Below, piece by piece: positions 57,353 through 64,000 of a stretch of 64,000 nt of DNA. Below the pieces are notes generated by a model that saw nothing but the letters and a program-made list of their open reading frames with translations, made no database searches and was not told where the DNA came from. The DNA is from Harmothoe impar (Eukaryota > Annelida > Polychaeta > Phyllodocida > Polynoidae). The translations under genes were made by a program, and so were the position numbers. Within the stretch, counting starts at the first letter, position 1. The number at the start of each line of letters is the position of its first letter. Location of the stretch: assembly GCA_947462335.1 (NCBI GenBank), contig OX381709.1, positions 66,270,609-66,334,608 of the forward strand, read 5' to 3'.

Positions 57353-58695
57353 ATGGCGGCATCACCAATGTCAGCATGGGGCATGGAGCCTGATATGGAG
57401 AACAGAGATCCTAACAACCTTAACGACCACCTCAAGGTAAGGCCACATAACTGTATTTGTAATGGCTACATGTATTTGCCTTTAGGACTCACTTTAAACC
57501 TTAATACGCTCTCTCCTTCTATTTTATACCTTTTTTTCATTTGAAGCCTCTTTCCTTTGCTTATTTGTTTGTCTATCTATTTCCAAAGAGAATTAGTTTC
57601 AGGTACTCCCCTTTTTCCTTCATTTTCAATTACATTTGTAACGGTTAATTTTGAGGGCACTTTTGAATTGACACACCTCAAATTTCCTGGTAATGTAACA
57701 TTATAATTCTTTTCTCCATTCACGCTTTGCATCTATGCTTTTTTATTCTTTACACCTTCCACCTATCCTTAGCAAGTGGTAATCTAAGAAAAACATTAGA
57801 CTCCTTATACATTTTCTATGGGGGTATACTCAATCTGCGACCTGTTGGCACCCAGTGGGCACAGAACATTGCATCAACATTGATAACTGGTTGTCAATGT
57901 TGATTCAATGTTGATTTAATGTTAATTCAACATTGAACTGAATTTTGTGCCCACTGGGCAAGCCCTTCCCCCTACTGTGAGGTCATTATGAGCCACATTG
58001 GTAATATCAGGAGGCGTTTTTCATATACAGACCGAGCAATGTCACTAATATTTTGCCCTGATAATTTCCCAAAGACATTGGCTATACAGTCCAGCTGTGC
58101 GCTCATTGAGGAACCTCTTTGTCGGCCTCGCCAGCAGGTTCCAGTTCGAGTAAACCAACTTACACTTCCCTGGTAACCAAAAGCTCAGTATTTGCTTGAA
58201 ATTCTAGAGCTCTTCTAAAATATCTAACCCATATGAATTCAGAAATATCTTTAATATCCTCCCTGTGCTTCGGAAACGAATTTCGCTTGATAAACTTTAT
58301 AAGTTAGATATATACCACTGATATACTATAATACCACATTTTACTTAATTATTGTCACTTTCCCCCTACAGGTTAGCTGGGAAGAGCTTATCGGGGAGCC
58401 TGAACACACAAGGAGCATTGACTTCTGCTGGAAGTGCTCCTTCAAGTGCTTCAACCTGTGGAAGTCACTGTGCTACTGCCTCATGACCCTCTTCTGCTCC
58501 TGCTGCATCATGATGGGCTGGGGCTGCTACTTTGCTGGTGTTGCCTTCAACCATATCTGGATCCTCACCCCCTGTATCCGTGCCTATGAGATTAACTTGG
58601 GCATCTGTGGCAGGATCTATGCTATCATTGTCAAGAGTGTCTGTGACCCAATGATGGAATCATTCGCAAAGTGCCTTGCACCATTTGCAAAATAA
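57353..58695 (+). CDS. Caveolin
   Basis: Caveolins are oligomeric hairpin membrane proteins that shape caveolae and bind cholesterol. Two exons, 57353-57436 and 58372-58695, join in phase 0 with consensus sites (AAG then GTAAGG; CCCCCTACAG then GTTAGC) to give 135 aa, shorter than vertebrate caveolins (~150-178). Seen: the pre-signature RDPNNLNDHLK (18-28), the signature-like WEELIGEP (31-38), a scaffolding region (DFCWKCSFKCFNLWKS), an intramembrane hairpin (~55-85, LCYCLMTLFCSCCIMMGWGC), HIWILTPCIRAYEI after it, and a C-terminal amphipathic part ending CDPMMESFAKCLAPFAK. The protein is unusually Cys-rich around the hairpin, offering many palmitoylation sites. The start is chosen because it is the first ATG and gives a family-like short N-terminus. 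Caveolin paralogue number cannot be assigned. Confidence 0.93.
57851..57958. mobile_element. 108-bp palindromic element with CCCAGTGGGCAC ends in the caveolin intron
   Basis: CCCAGTGGGCAC at the left is matched by GTGCCCACTGGG at the right. The interior repeats CAACATTGA/TCAATGTTG. CA lies on both outer sides. The end motif resembles that of the large elements at 2679 and 60632 (CCC-A/T-GT-RRR-CAC). Confidence 0.7.
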
Positions 58696-59040
58696 TAGCA
58701 AAGCACCTAAAATGACAATCCCTGAACACTTACAATCTGTATATAAAGTAGGCTCTGCTGTATAAGCTGCCATGTTTCTAGCAGTCTGAAGCATTACATC
58801 ATGACAATGAATGAGCATAAAGCCTTGAGGCATCATGCCATTTTTGCATTTGGTGAATTTACAAGAGTCACTATTTTCTATTGGCTTGAACAAGGTGTCA
58901 TATAGGGAACTACCAGCTGGTCTGGTATCATTTAATAAGAGTTGTACATTTGTGGAATATATTTATACTTACTACCTGACTGTAAGTGATCTTATTAATA
59001 AGAAATTTAGCTATTCCTTATTGTGGATTATAGAATAAAC
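58696..59040 (+). terminator. Caveolin 3'UTR and poly(A) signal
   Basis: AATAAA at 59034-59039 is the first canonical signal after the stop. It is followed within ~30 bp by a TGTGTTGTGTTC GU-rich stretch, which fits a cleavage site. Confidence 0.7.
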
Positions 59041-60631
59041 ATAACAAAACGTATACACTGTGTTGTGTTCTATATTGCATTATATCCTTCAGCCGAATAG
59101 TCGCTTTAGATGGCAATAAGTAAGATGAAGTGTCTGTCCTTTTTGCCTACATTGTATCTGCAGGGAAGTTAGGGTAACCTCTACCCTAAATCAGAGAAGA
59201 TGGTGATAGGTTTCCTTTACCCGCAGCAGCTAATAAGCCCCTGATACTTGATATGACAGATATATTCAAGAAGCTGTGTGAAATTTCAGTAAGTTAGTCA
59301 ATAAATCTGTTAACCATCCAATAAATATAATTGATGCAAAGGGTTAATCGAGTAGTTTATACATATTTTTCAATCTTCGTTTATAGCATAGAGTAGTCCC
59401 CTCCCGTAGTGGTAACTACTGGAGAAGTTAAGAACTAACTACATCAGCCACTTTCATTTTATAGCCATGCAATGTAAGAAGTAATGTCATCTACCAGCTA
59501 CATGCTTTTATTGTATTACTATACATGTATCGAGGTGAAATTGATTATGAACAGAAGATGCGGCTTATACTGTGATTTCATGGCGCATACATCGGCCAAT
59601 GTCACTGTGCATGGACATATAAAGGGGCTGGCCAGGGGATAATATCACATGGGATGTCAACTCCGCACAATTAGCAGATCTGGCCAGAATTACATATAAT
59701 TGGTTTATTTATTATATTGCTGTCAATATCACACATGTATCCCATTCGTCTATCAACCCACATTTCATTTCAAGTCCTTATTACCCTTCCTCTATAGATG
59801 TGTTCATTGTCACTAGGTCCTAGACCACTTCAGGGGTACTTCCTATTTATTGACAATTCCTTGGATTGTATTGACACATGTTTATTACCATCAGGAGAGT
59901 CATTAACTTATATCCCGGGTGGGGTGTGCATGATGAGTTACTTTAATATGCCAGTTGGTATTCAATATTATACTTAAATTGAACAGAAAAAGTGAGATTA
60001 TTTATCAGAAACTCTTGTGGAATAGAAAAAGATAATATAGACAGACACCAGCAGATGGACAACCAATGAAGGTCACTATGGTACATGCACAAAACACAGT
60101 GTCATGGATAGTAATACATTTGTAGCTGCATTGGTCTGACACTGTTATCATTTAAATTGGAAACTATAACATTTCACCTATATAAAACTATTTTGAACAT
60201 AATTCATAACATTATCATTTCTGTCCATTGATAACGGCGTAGTGGTGCCAATTTGTAAACAGACCCAAGTGGTAGTTAAATGGTGCCAAATGGTCCCCTT
60301 GTCAAAGGTGCCTGGGTCTGCCATGAACAATCAACCTCCGTGTTCGCGCACGTTTTGATATTTCCACACGACTGGTGATGGCAGCTGACATTTTGGTTAA
60401 CCTTTAAATGCTCTGCGTCCCGTCAGGGGTGCCATATGTACGGCATACATGTTTAATAAGCGAAGTCCGTCAAACGTCAGGGGCGTGGTAAACATGTTAA
60501 GGATATCTGCTTGCTGTATGGGAGCGGTTTTACCCAGGGTGGGCTGCTTCCTGGAATGGGCAGGAATTGGTCCAGACCAAACAACATGAACCATCAATAC
60601 AAATTGGTATAGTTTATCAGATGAGATTCAT
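59041..60631. other. Intergenic, AT-rich, no gene seen
   Basis: Only short ORFs without domains occur on either strand, and no repeat array is evident. Confidence 0.5.
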
Positions 60632-61558
60632 CCCAGTAAACACAACTACGTAGCTCAGACGTAAATTTACGTTCATTTTAGGTATCAACTACGTAGTTTT
60701 ACTAGGTTTATGAACGTCAAAACGTTAAGGTTTATTTACGTTCAACACACGTATATGTCAGATTTACGTTGTTCTACCTCATTCAGACGTAAATATGTGT
60801 CCAAATGATAGATCTCTTGATGGGTTGGATACCAACATTTTATCTAGAGTATCAGGATTTTTGGCATAGAGCGGGGCAATTTGTTTTCAGTTAAATATTC
60901 TGTGATTGAAAAACTCATCTTATATGATATAAAACCGGCCTTGTGTCTCCTTTCCAAGGATGTCACTTTCAGTCTTCCCGACACTTGGGCTTTGTATTTC
61001 TTTCAATACCACACATGTGGTGTTCAGTGAATTAAGTACTTTAATACACCTAGCACATGTTATTCCTTTGTCTCCTCTCCTTTATACGTGAATACTCAAT
61101 GACATGTGGTTGATTTGTATTACATCAAATACATAATAATTAAGATTTTACTGATAGAATTAGGAACAATTGCTAAAATGCAGCATAATTCTCTCCATAC
61201 TTGATAGTGCTGCCACCTTGTATGACAGTAGGGAGTTATATGAACAGTTCAAGTAAAAAAACTACGTAATCTGACGTAGATCTACGTAGAATTATTACGT
61301 TTATTTACGTTTAACCCCTTCACCACTGGATTTCCTGTAACTCAATGCAATTCTGTGCGATATATTGGCTTACCGCGTGGAAGGGGTTAAATGAGGTAGA
61401 AAAAGGTAAATCATATTTAAACGCTTGCAGAACGTAAATAAACCTTAATGTTTTGACGTTCACAAACCTTGCAAAAAGTAGAATTTCAAACCTTTGGTTG
61501 AAAATCTACCTAGAGAAACCTCGGAGCTACGTTGGATATACATAGCGTGTTTACTGGG
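60632..61558. mobile_element. 927-bp non-autonomous DNA transposon (copy 2)
   Basis: It begins CCCAGTAAACACAACTACGT and ends GTGTTTACTGGG. It has the same organisation and shared phrases as the copy at 2679-3652 (GGTTTATGAACGTCAAAACG, GATAGTGCT-CCACCT), in the same orientation. AT is on both outer sides. A ~75-bp insertion near 61313-61390 contains AACCCCTTCACCACTGGATT and an inverted AAGGGGTTAA. Confidence 0.78.
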
Positions 61559-64000
61559 ATATACTCTTTATTACCCACCACTAGATATTTTTTCCCGGAT
61601 TACGGCGATTGGTTTCTAGACGCATTTACTGTTTGGAAGTGCGGGGAAAAAACAGGACCTTGTGGTTGGAATGACCTGTTGATGACATGACTAAGGCCCG
61701 GAGCGTTTAGATTATCAGTGCATTCAGCTCTTGGGAAATACTTCCCAGTGCACCTCTCACTAACACCCAGTTATAATATTTGCCAAGTAATGGAATAAAT
61801 CATACGTTAAAATGCCCTTTTTGTCCTTTTGTACATTTGAATAATGACCCTAGACGGGCTGTGTTTCATGATGTGTTTGACACATGCCTGATGTTGTATG
61901 GCATATTTGAGAAACAGAACCTAGTTTGCAACCATTTGACCAACCGTGTCTATAGACAAGGATGGAGGGTTAGTTGTCTGGCGATAGGAATGGGAGTTGG
62001 GCGATGTGAGGAGATGGAGAAACGTTTCTGTATACAGACAAGTCAGGTGCGGTGGAAATGGGAGGTCAGTTAAATGTACGAACCTCGGCGATGAGTAATC
62101 TGGGTTTGGAGATGGGATAGTCAAGATGAGGACACAGCAACTTTTGCAGTTGGTGCTATATCTTTTCAGAGCACACCATTCATAGATCTTTAAGTTCCTT
62201 CTGCTGCAAGTATATACCTATAACAAGTATGTCCTTTCCTCCTCTGTCCAGTCCGTATCTGGGTAAGGGCCCCTTCCAGCTACATCATTGTACGCCCTAC
62301 CCTTAACTCACCCACCACAGTGACTGCCCCCCCTCCCACTCCCCCACAGACGCATCGCCCATCCAGAGGTCAACAGAAGCCACTACTACGCCACCTCGTG
62401 GGCCATCCATTCTTGGAGGCGGCGACTGGCGGCAGGGCGGGCACTTTACGCCAAGCGCGCCGACAGGCCCTAAGCCCCACCGTCCCGGCCCCATATGACG
62501 GGGGCGGCCGAGGCTGTGGCCTGGGCCCGACCCTGGCCGGACCCCGCCCCACCCGCCGACCCCCACCGCCCCGTCGGGATCAGCGGGAAAGATTACAGCC
62601 CCTGACCCCTAAGCCACCATCACCCGCGTCCTAAGCCGGGGGGACGCCTAATCCAAGCGGCGGCCTCGGTATCAGTCATGGGCGCGACGGGCGCGATGAG
62701 CCCGTCACTCAGCAGGCACCGCTAGTGTGTGGATTAGGCGCTAGGAGGCGACACCAGCGGCACTGACAAGATGGCTGTGTGTGTGTAGGGTGTGGGGGGG
62801 GGGGGGGGGGTCGAGAGGGTTTGGGGCATGTGGGAATGAAGTAGGGTGTATGGGGTAGCTGTGAGGTGGGGTGTCGAGGACATAGGTGTTGGTCTGCAAG
62901 GGTGCCATATATGTTTTGACTGATGAGATCGTTGCTGCAGTAGATCTGCAAGGGCAAAGGTGATGAGGGAATCGACGATATTATACGCTACAAGAAAGTA
63001 GGACACTTGTCGGAAGGTTAGGACCTGACACTTGTCGGAAGGTTAGGACCTAATTTTCAATTTTATACGCATGTTTGGGGTCAATAAAAGATCCGACTGA
63101 GCACCATAGAGCATGAACAGTGTTGGGAAAGAGAAGTAAGATACATTCGACATAGAGTGTCTCACTTTCTAAGATATGGTATGCTAAATATTCTATTCTG
63201 GTACATCCCATTGGTTCCTGTGCCAATCCTCTCCCATGCATTTTACCACTCGCTGATACTATGATCACCCCACATAATGCTATTATAGTATATCTACATC
63301 CAACCACCCACCACCTACATGGCACTGTACCACCTTGACCTCAGGTATATCGCTGCTGAACCCCCGAGTACCATCCCTCCTTCCTCCACTCCCCTCTTAA
63401 TACTACCCCAGGAAACTGGGGTGAGGAAGGGTGAGGCTAGTGCGAGCATTGCCCATAGAGCAAGGTAGGGTGAGCCCTGTGTGAAGAAGCTCACCCTATG
63501 TGCTAGACTGGGCAAGCCTTGTGCCTATAGCCTCCTCTATCCAAACCCACACTGAGGGTGACCCTCTGGTCTGTGTGCTGGCACACCACCTTACCCAAGG
63601 TCCCCCAAACATGCACACCAGTATTTAGTAGGTTGTGTATTGCCATGGTGGATAAATAGAGGTTCCTTTATATGGCCACCCAACACAGATCCGATAGTAT
63701 AGTGGTCATCACTGGTGCTTTGTATGTGAAAGGTCCAGGGTTCAAGGCTCGGCCATGTCAACCTACCCACCATTTTTTCTTATTTTTACTAATGTAACTT
63801 TACAATTGTCCACAAAATACATCTCACTGGTCTATTGTTCTTAAAACAAGGGACAACTGGGAGAACTCACATCATAGCTGCATAAGGGCTTTCCTTGTGC
63901 TACTGCAAGCCCCTGTTGCAACTCTTCCACAGTGCCAAATAGTCCCAGCCATCAAGCCTGGATTTGGGCAACATGGCAGAGAGTTGGATAGGGCTGGCAC
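61559..64000. other. No supported gene; GC-rich island at 62.3-62.8 kb
   Basis: 62320-62770 is GC-rich with a strong acceptor-like CTCCCACTCCCCCACAG and a Pro-rich reading after it that hits a stop within ~55 codons. Paired CCTAATCC and GGATTAGG motifs lie at 62648 and 62731. A long G tract (62792-62810) and a 25-bp direct repeat (63002-63051, GACACTTGTCGGAAGGTTAG) follow. I see no confident exon. Confidence 0.4.
63689..63760 (+). tRNA. tRNA-like sequence, probably a pseudogene or SINE head
   Basis: TCCGATAGTATAGTGGTCAT matches the A-box half of Asp/Glu-type tRNAs. A CTTT-loop-AAAG anticodon arm follows (7-nt loop GTATGTG). GGTCCAGGGTTCAAGG follows as a B-box-like T arm with a degraded distal part, and then a T-rich run. 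The acceptor stem does not pair well. Most likely a decayed tRNA or tRNA-derived SINE. Confidence 0.35.

Noticed and set aside
62320..62634. 104-codon Pro/Arg-rich ORF after a strong acceptor-like sequence
   Set aside because: The alternative frame following the acceptor hits a stop within ~55 codons and neither frame resembles a known protein; kept only as a GC-rich island.

Overview
The window is animal nuclear DNA. Genes are split into short exons with GT-AG introns of a few hundred bp to several kb, the introns are AT-rich, and there are many short inverted-repeat transposons and minisatellites. Nothing prokaryotic is present. The gene set (a single ALP/Enigma-type PDZ-LIM gene, a caveolin, a TICAM-like TIR protein and a CCCH+CHY zinc-finger gene that I do not know from vertebrates) fits an invertebrate deuterostome. 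A cephalochordate (lancelet) is my best inference; it is not proven by any one feature.

Layout, all confident genes on the + strand. 1-12.9 kb: a promoter-like patch at the left edge, then AT-rich DNA with transposons, a 40-bp minisatellite and no firm gene; it is probably intron or upstream DNA of the next gene. 12.9-24.4 kb: the 3' ten coding exons of an ALP/Enigma (ZASP/PDLIM) gene, with proline-rich linkers, two ZM motifs and three LIM domains. The PDZ exons lie outside the window or were not found. 27.4-29.6 kb: a decayed tandem copy of that gene's last LIM exon and 3'UTR, interrupted by MITEs. 31.7-39.1 kb: a complete multi-exon gene for a CCCH x4 / RWD-like / CHY zinc-finger protein. 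Its fifth exon is split by a 1.28-kb transposon with a 5-bp target duplication. 40.5-40.9 kb: a small unrecognised single-exon gene with a cluster of T-box-like half-sites upstream. 43.2-44.5 kb: a TIR-domain gene. 45.2-46.3, 52-56 and 62.3-62.8 kb: GC-rich islands without convincing ORFs, possibly cis-regulatory. 57.35-59.04 kb: a complete two-exon caveolin gene.

The genes do not form a pathway. ALP/Enigma and caveolin products both work at muscle and membrane-cytoskeleton sites, but they are 33 kb apart and there is no evidence of linked function. The most informative items are: the transposon in the CHY-gene exon; the relic tandem duplication of the PDLIM terminal exon; two identical 223-bp MITEs with perfect 6-bp target duplications; and a hAT-like MITE nested with a perfect 8-bp target duplication inside an older foldback element.

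All exon boundaries were inferred by eye from splice consensus, phase and protein similarity, without transcripts.
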